Shown here piece by piece: positions 11,701 to 24,006 of a stretch of DNA of 64,000 bases. This DNA is from Ceriagrion tenellum. Taxonomy: Eukaryota; Arthropoda; Insecta; Odonata; Coenagrionidae. How positions within the stretch are numbered: the stretch's first letter is position 1; each line of letters begins with the position of its first letter. The notes under the pieces were generated by a model that saw nothing but the letters and a program-made list of their open reading frames with translations, searched no databases and had not been told where the DNA came from. The position numbers were made by a program, and so were the translations under genes. The DNA lies in assembly GCA_963169105.1 (NCBI GenBank), contig OY720634.1, positions 117,216,430 through 117,280,429 of the forward strand, in the 5' to 3' direction.

Positions 11701-13500
11701 GACTATGTTTTCAGGAAAAATCCTGTTACATATTTATAATTATTCACTTTAAAAAATAGGGAAAATCCAATGAAATGAAATGAATTACCCATTAAATGAA
11801 TCACCCTCCAATAAAATGGATTACCCATTGAAACCAAAATTAAAGTGCAAATTATGCAGATTATTCCACGGATATATTTCCAAAGACCACATTTTTTCGG
11901 ACATAGGAACCGTCTGCAGCGCCATTTGCATGGAGCATTTTGACTTCAGTCATATCAGTAATTCGCTAATTACTTTGAAATATAGGCAATAGGATGACTT
12001 TATTTTATTTAATTCATTTTACCGATACTTTTCGCTTCTTATGAAGAGTAATAAATAGTTTAAATATGCTTTCTCGTTCAAATTGATGCATTTCTGCTGT
12101 AATATGAACAATATCAATGAGACTTCATATTAAAAACCCCAATTTCAAGGTTGAGTTACAGTAATGATAGCACGGAAATACTATTTTATTTTCATGTCAG
12201 TCAATTACATACACTTTAAAAATGTGACAGTAAAATTTTCTCGAATAAGAGACACTAAGTCCAGACCCACCTGAATAACTAATGGTGATCGAAACATCAT
12301 GGCGATCACTGACGGTAGCGAAGATATCAATTTTGAGAATATCTTCGACCACTGTACACGAGATTGGATTGGATAAAAAAACGTAACCCAAGTTAAACCT
12401 ACAAAGCACCTTAATTTGATCACTTTCACTATCATAGATCAACTCGCTCTTATATGTCGTGTCATATGTTTTCTCAATCTAATTTTCATCATTTTTCAAT
12501 CATCCAATTTGTGGATTCCTTGCATACTTACTAAATTTACCGCCTCCATTCATCAAATTCAGGCCTTTTTATGGCGTATTTCTATAAAATACTGTAGATA
12601 TATAATGTTTTTATGTGCTACTTTGTAAATTATGTTTTACTTTTTAGAGTGGAGCTAAGCAGAAGTAGACTTTTTTCTTTTAACTGGGGTGAAAAAGACT
12701 ACAAATATTTTACCCCCTAGGTTTGGCATGCTTCACTCCGAACATTAGTCAGCTCCCAAGGTGAAGACAACACTATTCCGTATGATGTGTATAATAATGA
12801 CAACTCTCATGTTTGTAAGTATATGATAAAGATTTTAGAGGTAAGTATAAATTACAGACATTAAGCCTTTTTAGTAAATAAGAGCCTGCTTCTGCTTCTC
12901 CACTATGGCAAGGTATACAATTCATAAGGTGCCGTGATCAGTACTCACGAATGCACAATTTCAAGAACCCGCGAGACTCTCCAGTATATAGACGCGCGTT
13001 AATATTTTAAAACTTTTTTTTAAAGCCCACACATTGAACTACAGTATCAAGTGTCATGGTAAAGTTACTGAACGAGCAGCCTAATAGAGTGCGCCGTAAA
13101 GTCACCGGACGAATGAGACTATAATTGTTTGGTTTTTTATGCAAATATTAATTCCTTAGTGTTACCACTAAACTCTTTTCTCTTCCTGCGTGTTGACCTT
13201 AAGCACATTAGCGAGATTAATACGGTGCTGCACGAAGAAGTAGGCTTGAAACACACGGAAGAACAAAGATGCAGCGAATTTTAAGGAGACCGAGGTTTTA
13301 AAACTGTCCTTATTATCACGGTGCTCCATTGTACTGAAAATTTACATACTAATTTACATATAAATGACTTACATATAATTTACATGTACATTCAACCCTC
13401 CGAGCCGCCACAGAGGCATTTGCCGGGGTCTTAGTATACCAGCCATGAAAGAGAAAGGAATTGGGAAAAAGAGTTGGCGGTGTACATATATAAAGTTTAT
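8768..13500. other. Unassigned AT-rich region with minor repeats
   Basis: I recognise no gene. A minus-strand frame at 8836-9021 contains a hydrophilic stretch including CEDIKAAFLALPETWATEL, which I cannot match to any family. Small repeats are a TAAATTAACTAAA duplication around 9415-9475 and the GCAGCTAAG cluster at 10,659-10,735. Confidence 0.35.
10659..10735. repeat. Four irregular copies of a (GTT)GCAGCTAAG word
   Basis: The word GCAGCTAAG occurs at about 10,662, 10,686, 10,705 and 10,725, three times preceded by GTT. Spacing is irregular (about 20-24 bases), so this is a degenerate short tandem array. Confidence 0.7.
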
Positions 13501-13589
13501 ATTATCGGTGAGTTTCATGTTAGTGTCACGCAGTAATATAAAAAAATGTGTGTCTCCTCGGCGAAAGGCAAGTATGAAGTTTTCTCAGA

Positions 13590-13700
13590 TTTCACTGAGT
13601 TAGATATTCGGCTGCAGCCAACGTTTCGGCGAATTACTCTTCCGGCATCATAAGGAAAATAATCCCTGGAACACATTTGTCCTCCTTTGCATAGAGTCAT
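13590..13700 (-). mobile_element. Retroelement terminal motif with GCCGAAACGTTGGCTGCAGC
   Basis: The minus strand reads ATGCCGGAAGAGTAATTCG followed by CCGAAACGTTGGCTGCAGCC. The GAAACGTTGG core with flanking paired CGGAAGAG/GGCTGCAGCC words is typical of terminal regions of Penelope-like and some CR1-like elements in arthropods. No coding sequence of either is recognisable nearby. Family assignment is tentative. Confidence 0.35.
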
Positions 13701-15812
13701 GGTCGGCTACGTAATAACCATTATTGTTCCTTCGTCCTGCTATTATTTAAAAAATAATGGGATTCCACCCTTGACAAATCATTTACCCAGAGTCACGATT
13801 TATGTTATCAGGGACCAGATGGATCTCAATGGCTTCCTAAAACAGTCTTTTCAAATAACCATTGCCCTTGTGTACAAGCTAAGGAAACAAAATCACATAC
13901 GGAAACGAAATGGTTTCCTTTAATCTATGCTCCACCACAGCAGATTTTTCCAGATGCAACAACATAACTACACAACCGACGATGCAACAAACAACAACTA
14001 CACCTCCTGTGTTCCTTTGTTTATGTTTCTATCGCGCAGCCTGTCTCACCGATAAATCTTATTCCACACTGGCATGGAATTCGGAAAACTCCTGGCATCT
14101 TCAGTCTCAGTTATGTATTTTTCCCTGAAATGATGAGCCCGAAATTTTATTGACACCTTATGCTCATCTGCTGCTATACCCATTTTTCTTCTAGCGTACT
14201 ACACAAGTAATTTAAGTGCTCTACTTGATCTAGTTTGTGTCATCCACCCTCTTTTCAGCCCTGCCATCTTTTTCATGAAATAACGTACGAAAAAGAAATA
14301 AAATACTTCGTATTCTAATATACGTAGTAGAATTTACTTTCGTTTATCTTATTTTTCTACCGCCCGTACATTCCACTGAAACTTCGAAGAGAGCTCATTT
14401 TTTCTATGATTTTAATTTAATAAATGAAATGACCCATTACTATTCCATCCAAAAAAGTAAGTAAAGTCAGTGGAGTTCAGTGATAGAATTTAAATAAATA
14501 TGTTGATAAGAAATTTTTAATGAAAACCCTGGAACGTAAATTTGTATATCAGAGAAACCTTTTGACAGCCAAGATTAGAGACAAGAGCAAATCTTTCAAT
14601 AGTCGAAATAAAGTAGTCCTTCCCCAGGGAAGACAGCGTTTTATATTGATGCAAAAACTTTGTCAAATAACACTTTTACTTCATCTACAGCACAGGTTCT
14701 ACACTGATCCCAAGTAAACTCCACTCTTTTATTTTGAAGGCCTAATATTAGACCAAAACTCAATGGCTATACCTTCGACGACTTTTCCCTTTTGATTCCC
14801 GACGATATGTTTGAGCAAATGAACAACTTAAGGTGCCCAATGCGACCTCTAATGGGATCATTAAAACGTGATGAGGCGGATGTTCCCTCCGACAAACTTG
14901 CAAACTTCCTTCGTCAAACTCTCTGATCGGAACTTAGCTCTCGGAACCGTGTACGACTAATGGATCTACTCCCGTTCCTGACGATTTTTAGTCTCCATAA
15001 TTTATTACCTAGCAACAAGTTTCCTTCATTCTGTCAAAAATTGGCTTAAATTTCCTTAAGACGATAACAACTTGATTATGCTTTAAAATTTAATAATCTA
15101 TATCTCAAAATAGAAGCGGAAATTCTATATTGATGAGGTTTAAATGGAAATAAGTATCGCTCATTGCCACACAGAAAATACGGTCTTTTTTGTGGTGAAA
15201 TGTCTTTCTTACCTTATGAAATCGCGAAAATATGGAAAAAAATTCTTTTTTGGAAAAATCAGTAAGAAGACCAAAATCACACAAAAGCTATTCAGAATTT
15301 ATTTACCGACTGCGAATGGCCAACCTGGGAAAAGAAATCTTTAAAAAATCAGTTTCAATCCAGATTTGCATTCATAATCTAATAAGCATGAAAGCCAGTG
15401 GTAAAAAACATAGAAAGAAGTCTTAACTTCAAGTAAATTTAACCGCAGTAGATGCATGGTCAATCATAAGCATCTTCTCCATAAGGAAAAGTCCAATGTA
15501 ACTGCCAAAATTAAGGCCTAACACGCATGGGATGACAAAATGAAACCCCGCCAATTTGTCACACAGATAAATTCAAGACACGTATGACGAAGAAAATGAT
15601 GAAGTATCAAATTTATATTTCTTTACCGGCGTAGTTTCTTCTCCGAGCATCTTAATCGAGTAAAATAGGAATTATGCACCATCCACAATGAACAAAATAG
15701 TTACGTAGATTACGAATTTTTTAAAGTGAATACAGCTGAACAACTTAAGGTTGGACGAATATGATCATATGTAATGTGTCAAGTAGTTCACTATTTGTAG
15801 AAAATAACAGTA
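13701..15812. other. No recognisable feature
   Basis: Several 60-80 codon open frames on the plus strand have no recognisable motif. They are interrupted, and composition is as in flanking DNA. Confidence 0.35.
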
Positions 15813-15813
15813 A

Positions 15814-15857
15814 AATCGGGTCTTTGAAGTCACTTAATCGGGTCTTTGAAGTCACTT
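15814..15857. repeat. Perfect 22-bp tandem duplication
   Basis: AATCGGGTCTTTGAAGTCAC plus TT occurs twice in direct succession at 15,814-15,835 and 15,836-15,857. The identity of both units points to a recent slippage or end-joining event. Confidence 0.9.
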
Positions 15858-16300
15858 AGCAGCAGCCCCTATTGCATGCTATGTTCTCTTAGAGAAACCA
15901 TTGCCTCAGGCCATGCCCTATTGCCATTAGTTTCCTGACATTAGTCTCCGCAATCTATTTATGAATTATCCAATTGATTACACGCAAAAAACTCTAAATA
16001 ACCACTAAAAAGGAAGCTTCAAAGATTTAAAATCATCAGATAGATATAACTCGATACTACTTCCTTAATTTTTTCTGTACAAATAGTAGATTACGTCTCT
16101 TGGTGAACATCCCTTTCCACAACGCCATTCCTTGTTTGACAACTTTGACTATAACAACCATGGAGCTCGGTCAACATATCACAAGAGCAATACAGAATTA
16201 AAAACACCAAATTTCAATGGATAACTTACCAGATAAACAGAACTTTTAATAAAAAAGATTCCATATTTAAATTTTAACAAGCAAAGAAAATTTAGAGTGA
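15858..16300. other. No recognisable feature
   Basis: AT-rich sequence with no supported gene or repeat. Confidence 0.35.
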
Positions 16301-16304
16301 ACTT

Positions 16305-16415
16305 CGTGTTTTTCCGCAATTAATTTGGTTTAAGCAACGTTCAGCCCGTCTTGATAATAACGCGGATGCTCTGCAACCGAGGTCAGCCAAACCAAATTAA
16401 TCGTGAGGAAAAACG
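16305..16415. repeat. Short inverted-repeat element (MITE-like), about 111 bp
   Basis: The left arm, 16,305-16,332 (CGTGTTTTTCCGCAATTAAT then TTGGTTTA), pairs with the right arm, 16,387-16,415, with one or two small gaps; ATTAATTTGGTTT is shared exactly. The 54-base middle is less AT-rich than the flanks. No target-site duplication is evident, so it could be a MITE or simply a hairpin. Confidence 0.6.
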
Positions 16416-19261
16416 TTTGCAATGAATATAAGAAATGGCGTCTGCAGCCTATGATTAGTGTAAATATATCAGTTCCTCTCTATTTTCTACCTCTATTGCC
16501 ATTTCATTAAAAAGTGATTAATTTAGATACCCGATACGTTAAAGTCTCAGGAGAATAAGACTTAATACCTCTAAATTTCTCTACACATTAGGCATGTATT
16601 TATTACTTATAAAAATGCAAATTACATTGAACGTTTGATTTTAAATACTTAACTTTTTCTATTTATAGCATAGAGGTACTTTTCAAATCGTACGATGGTG
16701 ATTCAGCAAGCAAATTTTGTACACACGAGATAATTATCGATTATTATAAATAGCTTTTCACCTATGTTCCTTTGCATTGTCTTTCAACAAATATTGGTCC
16801 GATGAGCTCAGAGCCTAAAAACAGAGTCGAAAGCAATACATGCTCCCCAGGAAGAGCAGACCGAATCTGACAAGAAACTATTGAAAATAGTCAAGCACAG
16901 TGAATCAGTGAATATCTTGCAATTTTCTCTGCAAGGAAAGCTCTTGAAATATATTTCAAAAACAGGCGAAGAAAATTCAGGGAGACAATCCTGCTTCATT
17001 TTCCACATGAGCAGCTCCAAATAACTTCCTATTCCAAAACCATTTACCCACTCAAAGTAATACAAGTGCGTTCTCTCGTGAAAAAATACTCTCCTAAAGC
17101 ATGGAAGGAGTGCCACGAATAGTCTTTTGAGAACCCAAAGCGGCAAGCCTCGAAATCCGCTCGAAAAAGCAAAATGATTCGTAGAAAACCTTTGGAGAAA
17201 AGGTCACCTGGGACCGATATTTGTGGAGGAAATTCTCGTCGTTTCAGAGCAAGCAACCAGACGTGAACGTGATACGGGGTCGATTTCAGAGGGGACAGCA
17301 GGGAAAATCCATTTTAAACGCGGAACCCCTACCTTTTCCCACCTCTTCATTTCCTGCAAAAAGCTCTCCTACGAACTTCGGGCTAAAGGGTAGTCGGAGG
17401 CTCTCACAGAGTGCTAAGGTACACACCTATAGATTAACTGGCGCTAATGTCTGCGTCAAATAAGGATGAAGTCGATTTACGACATACTGTCTATTTTTTT
17501 TCTCAGCTGAATTGCTAATTTAGATAAAGGCTTTGTTTTTCGAAAAAGAGAGTTCATAAGAGCTTAAAATAATATTTCCTAAAAAACTGAAAAATGGAAT
17601 TCATCGCATCATTGCTTAACACTCTTGAATATGATTAGTATGATCGAAGTTACATGCGCGGAAATGAAAGATATCTCAAGAACCATTTGCCAATTTGAAG
17701 TAATAAGATTCTTTTTTATGCGCTAAATGAAGAATTTAATGTTTTCCAGCAGAAAAATAGCTCATTAACTATGGTAATCATAATGCAAATTAATGAAAAT
17801 ATCAGTTTAAAGAGAAAGTACGAAAATATAATTTATCTTTTAACATGCAGGAATAAACAGCTTTATTTCAGCCTGACTTTAAAAGTCAGCATTTTCCAAA
17901 GCACAAAATAATAGGGCAGTCAGACTAAAATAATAGCAAGAATATTTTTATACCCCTTAAAATTTGCCTAAATTATTCCTCAATATTTTTCTCATTTTTA
18001 TTTAAAAATTTTAAAGTATCTTATACATTTTCTGCTCCACTGTGAGGAGTACAGGACATATGCGTCGAAAAGTTCAGCTTAATTTCTAAAAAAACAACAA
18101 TTGACGCAAAGGCATAATAAAGCCACGACATGACCAAATTTTCAAATGCTCAATGATATGATGGCTACGCGTCAACTTGCGATGCATTCCCAACGTTGGT
18201 AAACCCTTGATTGTATAATTTCCGAGTAACTATAAGTGGGCGATCCAACTTCACCCTCCTAAAGTGCCAGCCACGTGACTCGATGGTCCTTTCACTGCAT
18301 ACACTTCCTTCTCCTATCCCATATTCAACCCCACTTGCACCAGTACCTATTTCGATAGGTAGCAAACTCACGATTGGCAGAGCATTTCATTAAAAGTAGG
18401 CAGACGGTGTGTAAATTGAGCGATAAGGCAAGATTTCAAATAAAAACAAAATCTATGACAAATGATTAAAGAATTTAGAATAAGACTGAGTAAGACGTCG
18501 GAACACGTGGTGAGAGGTGAGGGGTTGCTGAATACCGTGGTAGATCGGGAATAGATGGGATGACGTTGGGTCGACAAGAAGGGGAATGAAAGAGAGTAAA
18601 CTTTGGATGAAATAAAGATTGGTAGGGCGTATTCGGAGATGAGGAATGAAAAATTGTGTGGAGGCGATTACGTGCAGGTGAAATAGAAAATAATATTTAT
18701 ATTACTAATTCCTTCAAAACCCACCTTAACCGACAGATCACCCTTAATAATTGTATCTCTAACAGCTAATACAGCATCAAAAATGGCAGGCGCAATTGCC
18801 AGTTATGCAACCTTACTATGTTTTAATTAAGTCATTCCAATGTAAAAAGTCTATTTAGATTTCATATTAATAGCAAACATAGATTCAATATCTAGATTTC
18901 ATAAAAATTTATCTACGCATTATAGATTTTTGTTCTAAGTGACGTTTTTGAAGATACAGCTACGTAGTTGCTATGTAAAATTAACATTGGGCTTATCAGT
19001 TACGGCGTGTTTATTTTGTCAATTAACAACTAATCTGAGCCTAAAATGGGAACGAGGGATTTTTCTAGATATATTTCATTCCGTACGAAAAAGTTTCTCT
19101 CGTGTCAAAATGTCAAACCTCGGGCCTTGGCTTTTGTTGGTACATCCTTCCGAACCTCAAGACAACTTGACTCGATCTCCTTCTCGCTAATTATGTCTTT
19201 TTCCTCGCTGCTCTCACAATTTTCCTGAGAGATAAAATCTAGTGTTCTGTAACTTCTTTAT
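16416..19261. other. Unassigned region
   Basis: Open frames of 60-112 codons occur on both strands at 16.8-17.5 kb and 18.2-18.6 kb, some in less AT-rich sequence. I recognise no domain and no consistent codon pattern. This could hide exons but nothing in it can be supported. Confidence 0.35.
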
Positions 19262-19274
19262 GCTGACTAGATTC
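19262..19274. repeat. Target-site duplication, left copy (GCTGACTAGATTC)
   Basis: This 13-bp word is repeated exactly at 21,163-21,175, at the other border of the LINE. It marks the integration site of the element at 19,275-21,162. Confidence 0.85.
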
Positions 19275-21162
19275 TCTCCTATGGCGCTACAGCCCCAGTT
19301 TGGGCCCTGGCCTCCTTCAACTTCTGCCTCCATGCTTTTCTGTCAGTTGCCGCTCTCCTCCACAGTCGTAGTCCTAGGAGATTCCGTGTGTCAGCCTGTA
19401 CTTCATCTTCCCAGCGTTTGCGTGGTCTTCCTACTGGTCTTTTACCGTACATTCGGCTGTCTAACGTTCTCTTTGGTATCCTTTTGTCGTCCATTCTAGC
19501 CACATGCCCGGCCCACTGCAATCGCTGTAGTCGGATGTATTTTGACAGAGGGGGTTCTCAAAAAATACCATATAATTCTTGGTTGAATCTGATTCTCCGT
19601 ATATTGTTTTCCCGAATGGGTCCTAAAATTTTTCTTAGCACTTTCCTTATCAAGTATGCTTTTTGTCTTCTCTGTCACACTCCATGCTTCGCATCCATAA
19701 GTTGCAATGGGTCTTATAACTGACTTGTATATTTTTAACTTGCTATTACGATGGGTATTTTTTGATCTAAGTACATGTGACATCGCAAAGTACGCTTTAT
19801 TGGCTAGTGTCATTCTTCTCCGGACTTCTCTCTCTTCTGTGCCATCTGCATTTAATTCCACCCCTAAGTATATAAATCGGTCCACTGACTCAATGGGGTC
19901 ACCAAGCATTATTTGTGAGCCCCTGTTCCCTCTTTTCTGTAGTAGAATTTTGGTTTTTGATGCATTTATCTCAAGGCCAATGCTCTTAGCATGATTTTTT
20001 ATTTGTAGATAGGTTTGCTGTGCTTCTACTGCTCTTCAGCTCAAAATATTAATATCATCTGCGTAGGCAACCAGTTGCGTTAATTTGTTGGTAAGTAAGT
20101 TTTCTCTTCCTGACTCCATCTGCCTTATTACATACTCTAGAGCTATGTTAAATAGGGTAGGAGCCAAACCATCTCCTTACTTCAGACCCTTCGAGATTTT
20201 GAATACTCTTTGGTCAGTTGGTTTTGGATACGTACCACTGCTACAGTTTCCTCCATTGTCGTTTTGATTAATCTTATTAATTTGTGTGGGATTTTTAGTT
20301 CGAGCAGTATTAGATAAAGTTTTCTTCTATCAAGTGAGTCATATGCCTGTTTGAAATCTATGAATACATTATAAAATCAATGTCATATTCCCAGGCTTTT
20401 CGCAGGATTTCTTTTACTGTGAAAATTTTGTCTATTGTTGACCTGCCACTCCTAAATCCAGCTTGATATTCACCAATAATATCTTCTGCTAGGGGTATGA
20501 GTCGTTGATTAATAATGTATGTTAATATTTTACATGCTGTGCATTGAAGAGAGATCCCTCGATAGCTGTCGCATTTCAATTTATCTCCCTTTTTGTGTAT
20601 AGGGCATATAATGCTCTTTCTCCAATCCTTAGGAATTGTCTCTTCCTCCCATATTTTAGTAATCAAGGCATGCATTAGTTCAGTTAGGTGTACTCCACCT
20701 AGTTTATACATTTCAGAAGGTATTTCGTCCATTCCTGGTGCCTTGTTATTCTTTTGGGCCTTTATTGCGTCACTCACCTCCTCTAAATTAGGGGATTCAA
20801 TTTTTTCTTCCAAGTCATCACGTAGAGTCATATCGTGCCCATTTTCTTCCGCCTCTTGTGTTCCTAGTAGGGTTTAAAAATATCTCTTCCAGATATTTTT
20901 TATGTTTTGGGGGTCACTCTCCAATTGTCCTGCTTCATTTCTGCACAGGCTTGTTCGGGGTTTATTGTCCTCTCTAATGTTTTTCAAATATCTATATGCC
21001 CCTTTAGGGTTATTGCCCTTGAAATCTTCTTCCATTTTACTTATTAAGTCATTTTCATGTTTTCTTTTCTTCCTTCTGCATAATTTATCTGCTCGTCTTC
21101 TAGCTTCTTCGAAATCCCTTCTTCTTTCTCTGGTTCTCTTTTCTAGAGAACCAGAGAGAGAA
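19275..21162 (-). mobile_element. 5'-truncated LINE with reverse transcriptase, about 1.9 kb, flanked by a 13-bp target-site duplication
   Basis: Read on the minus strand this is the 3' part of a non-LTR retrotransposon ORF. It starts in the linker between endonuclease and reverse transcriptase (about 21,140) and runs through KAPGMDEIPSEMYK, PIHKKGDK, YRGISL and GEYQAGFRSGRSTIDKIF (20,831-20,358). A YADD catalytic box follows at 20,054-20,065, then DRFIYLGVELNADG and the C-terminal WAGHVARMDDKRIPK and GRPRKRW (19,521-19,279). Similar insect proteins are usually annotated as endonuclease-reverse transcriptase; an RTE-like clade is my best guess. Several frameshifts and stops break the ORF. No poly(A) tail is visible at the 3' end (19,275). 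Flanking GCTGACTAGATTC duplications define the insertion exactly. Confidence 0.9.
21127..21157. repeat. 12-bp perfect hairpin at the LINE 5' junction
   Basis: TCTCTGGTTCTC (21,127-21,138) and GAGAACCAGAGA (21,146-21,157) are exact reverse complements around a 7-nt loop. The left arm continues the LINE sequence. The right arm lies just before the right target-site duplication, so it looks like fold-back copied filler made when the truncated cDNA was joined. Confidence 0.8.
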
Positions 21163-21175
21163 GCTGACTAGATTC
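21163..21175. repeat. Target-site duplication, right copy (GCTGACTAGATTC)
   Basis: Exact copy of 19,262-19,274, at the 5' side of the minus-strand LINE. Confidence 0.85.
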
Positions 21176-22710
21176 GCCTTTCTCATTATAAGGAACGTAG
21201 ATACAATTTTTTCGAGAAGGTTATCTCATACATCAACTACAAGTTTAACAACAAAGAAGTAATCTTCTTCTACAAAATGGTCAATATAGATGGCGAGGTG
21301 TTCATCATTTATCAATTCAGCCCCTACATGAATATATACATCATTCCGGGCGGAGACGACCTCATGTTTTATTTAATAAGAGGAATTGGAGAATGGCAAA
21401 TACAGCGCGAAATAAGAATCAAGAGTACGAAAATAAAAGCAAAATTAAAGGAAGCGAAACCGCTCTAATCTACAACCGTCGATAGTTTGGAATGACGCTC
21501 CCCTTCGTTCATTGTCCCGTCATTCTCAGCAATAATTCGTCTATGTTTCTGCAGAAATGTATGAATTTTAAATTCATTCTGATCAAAGTGAACAGCGTAT
21601 TGACGAAATGTTAAGTTTGACGCTGTTTTTGATGCTGCCATTAATAGTATATGGTATGATGAAATTTTCAGCGTGGCTGTTTGACTCGGAATCCCTCTTA
21701 TCTTGTCACATTTATCAGTTCTAGTGATTCACTGCAGGGTGAAAATAATATCAACCATGTCTCTCTGAAATTCGTTAGATTGGAATTTTGTAAATAATTT
21801 AGGACAGTTGAGTAGCCTTTGAGAGCGGTCCTTTCAACAGCTGTCAACAGGCTCTAACATACCTTGCTATTTAATTCTAATGGCGAGATAAAAATTTCTG
21901 CGCTGGATTTAAATGACCACGGGGTATAATCTTCGACTCTTTCGTACTTCTGCTGCCTTCATGCATGGTTCATTAATCAAACTAATCAAATATGTAGTGT
22001 CATCTAAAGGCATGTTTGGGGATATATTCGGCGAAGTGAATAAGGTTTGGATAAGAATAAGTCTTCGGATTTCGGGCCTGAACTCACCCGTTTTATAAAA
22101 CATTCCCTACAAAACATAGAGCACTCACTCTTCAGAGCCACTCCTCGTAACCAGTAAAATATTTAGATGCAATTGCGCCGCAAATAGGTCAGAGAGGGTA
22201 CCAGTCTACAGCGGAATCGTAACGCGTCATTAACTAGGCCACCACTGCGATGGGAAAATGGTTATATCTCCACAGCAAGTACGTTTCACATACGGAGCTT
22301 CGTTTGATGCATGCAGCTATGTTTTCTTTTTCCAAAGTAATCAATACCACCTCTTTTTCCCCACTCTGCCCATGTCATCTTACATTGCGAAGCAATAAGA
22401 AGTAAGCTAGCATAAATTCTAGATACCACCTTTATTCTTTCATTATTTATAACATAGTGATTTCAATGTTGACTTTCCCAACCTCTTAGGGCACAAAGTT
22501 AAAGGAATGAAAGATGCACATCAATCGAGGAGTATATTTCAAATGATCACTCTTTTTTCCATCTACGCTAGTCGACTGATCCACCATTCCTACCAATTAA
22601 TGGATTCTGGCGTCAATTGAATGGTGATAATATTTCCAAACAAATTACAGTACGGTGACAATTCAACATCTAGTTCGCATAAACCCCCCTCGAAATTCGC
22701 CTTGAAGGAA
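21176..22710. other. No recognisable feature
   Basis: A 63-codon plus-strand frame at 21,277 and two opposing frames at about 21,910-22,100 show no recognisable motif. Confidence 0.35.
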
Positions 22711-22713
22711 GAT

Positions 22714-22786
22714 GGCTTGGTTGTGTAATTGGCTAACACACTTGACCGGCAATTGGGAGATCCGGATTCGAATCCCGGTCAAGTCA
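22714..22786 (+). tRNA. tRNA-like sequence (anticodon GGC), most likely a SINE head or tRNA pseudogene
   Basis: The 73 bases fold into a full cloverleaf. The acceptor is GGCTTGG with TCAAGTC (two G-U pairs). The D stem GTGT/ACAC has a GG-containing loop. The anticodon stem CTTGA/TTGGG has several G-U pairs and loop CCGGCAA. The T arm CCGGA/CCCGG has loop TTCGAAT and one A-C mismatch. The would-be anticodon is GGC (alanine), but position 33 is C instead of the nearly invariant U and the anticodon stem is weak. A minus-strand relative at 47,445-47,517 shares the 3' part and the following CAAATGATTTT. I therefore favour a tRNA-derived SINE over a working gene. No introns are seen. Confidence 0.6.
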
Positions 22787-23077
22787 AATGATTTTTTCAT
22801 AGCAAATTTCAACCCTGGTTTACATAAACGGCTTGACGCGAAATCGACTTTAACTTTTATAGCAAGATTTCATGTTTCCCCATATTTAATCCGTTCCCGG
22901 CACGTGGCACGTGATTTTCAAGAAATATTTGTGAAATAAGATTTGGAGGAAATGTGGGATTATGTAGTCCATATCTGACAGAGTTTTTTCGCGAGCTTTT
23001 GGAAAATGAATGGACTAACCTTTTAGACACTTTTCGAATGGCGTACCCAATTTAAGACTTTTTTCCACCTTAAATCC
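22787..23077. other. Possible SINE body; otherwise unassigned
   Basis: The first 20 or so bases after the tRNA-like head are shared with the copy at 47.4 kb. Beyond that I see no repeat or gene. Confidence 0.35.
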
Positions 23078-23747
23078 ATTCCATCCGATAAACGAAAGAC
23101 AGAATATTCTTTGAAAAATGAACGAAGTAGTTTTTTTAATCTATATTTTGAACCACACAACATCTGAACTTTTTTAATCAAACCTCTGGATAGCGCCTAG
23201 ACTGCATCTACAGAAGAATGGCACATGGCACATATATCGCTTAAGGGGTAAGATGTAAACTTTTTATGTATTTCTAGTCATACCAACGCTAAGAAGTTAT
23301 GCATTAATTTGTAAAACCTATTTCAAATCCAGAATTAAAATTATTGGTTGAAACTAAGTATTTTCAAATATATAGGGTTAATACGTTCCATAATTTTTAG
23401 GCTCAACTGTGTGGAACTTGATTTTCAGAAATGAAAAAATAACTTTTCTTTTCTTCCAGTGATATGTTTTCTTAAGGTAATATGATTCGATAAAACAGCG
23501 TCATCATTGGGAACCTGATGATAACACCATTGGCTTGAGACCGTTGAGATCACCGTCTCACGAGAAATACGTGACAAGTTTAGATCGTACCTATAAAGTA
23601 CGTGCTGCTATGCTGTCTTGGCGCTAGATAACATGCTGTCCAAAGGTTAGATTAAAAATGATCAGATTTGTGTGGCGCAAAATATAGATAAACTGACTAC
23701 TTCGTTCATTTTTCAAAGAATATTTAGTCTGTTTTACCGACTGGAAT
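23078..23747. repeat. Inverted-repeat element with about 130-bp arms and 400-bp centre
   Basis: The left arm, 23,078-23,207, and right arm, 23,610-23,747, are reverse complements with small gaps. They include an exact shared run, ATTCTTTGAAAAATGAACG plus AAGTAGT, and matching CTATATTTTG and CACACAA words. The central 400 bases contain no recognisable ORF. This structure fits a non-autonomous fold-back or long-TIR DNA element. No target-site duplication is obvious. Confidence 0.7.
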
Positions 23748-23786
23748 TCAACGCAATGGCGTCATCATTAGGTACCTGATGACAAC
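23498..23786. repeat. Direct repeat pair (GCGTCATCATTGGGAACCTG type)
   Basis: GCGTCATCATTGGGAACCTG plus ATGATAAC (23,498-23,525) recurs at 23,759-23,786 with four substitutions. One copy is inside the inverted-repeat centre and the other just outside its right arm. Confidence 0.7.
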
Positions 23787-24006
23787 AACGTTGTGTGGAA
23801 ACACAATGCCCCAAGAAAAAAAATCAATGGAAGAAAATCAAGTTATTTTTTTCATTTGTGATACAGGGTAAATTTTATCGACAGAAATGCTGCAGCAAGA
23901 AAATATCTCTTCAAAAAAATTACGCGCGTTTGACTGGGTGGAAATATTACGTTTTTGGGAACCTGGAGGATGACGTAATGCGTTAAAATACTTGAAAAGA
24001 GAAGAA

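Noticed and set aside
22714..22786. Functional tRNA-Ala (GGC)
   Set aside because: C at position 33, weak anticodon stem, T-stem mismatch and a repeated downstream sequence point to a SINE or pseudogene.
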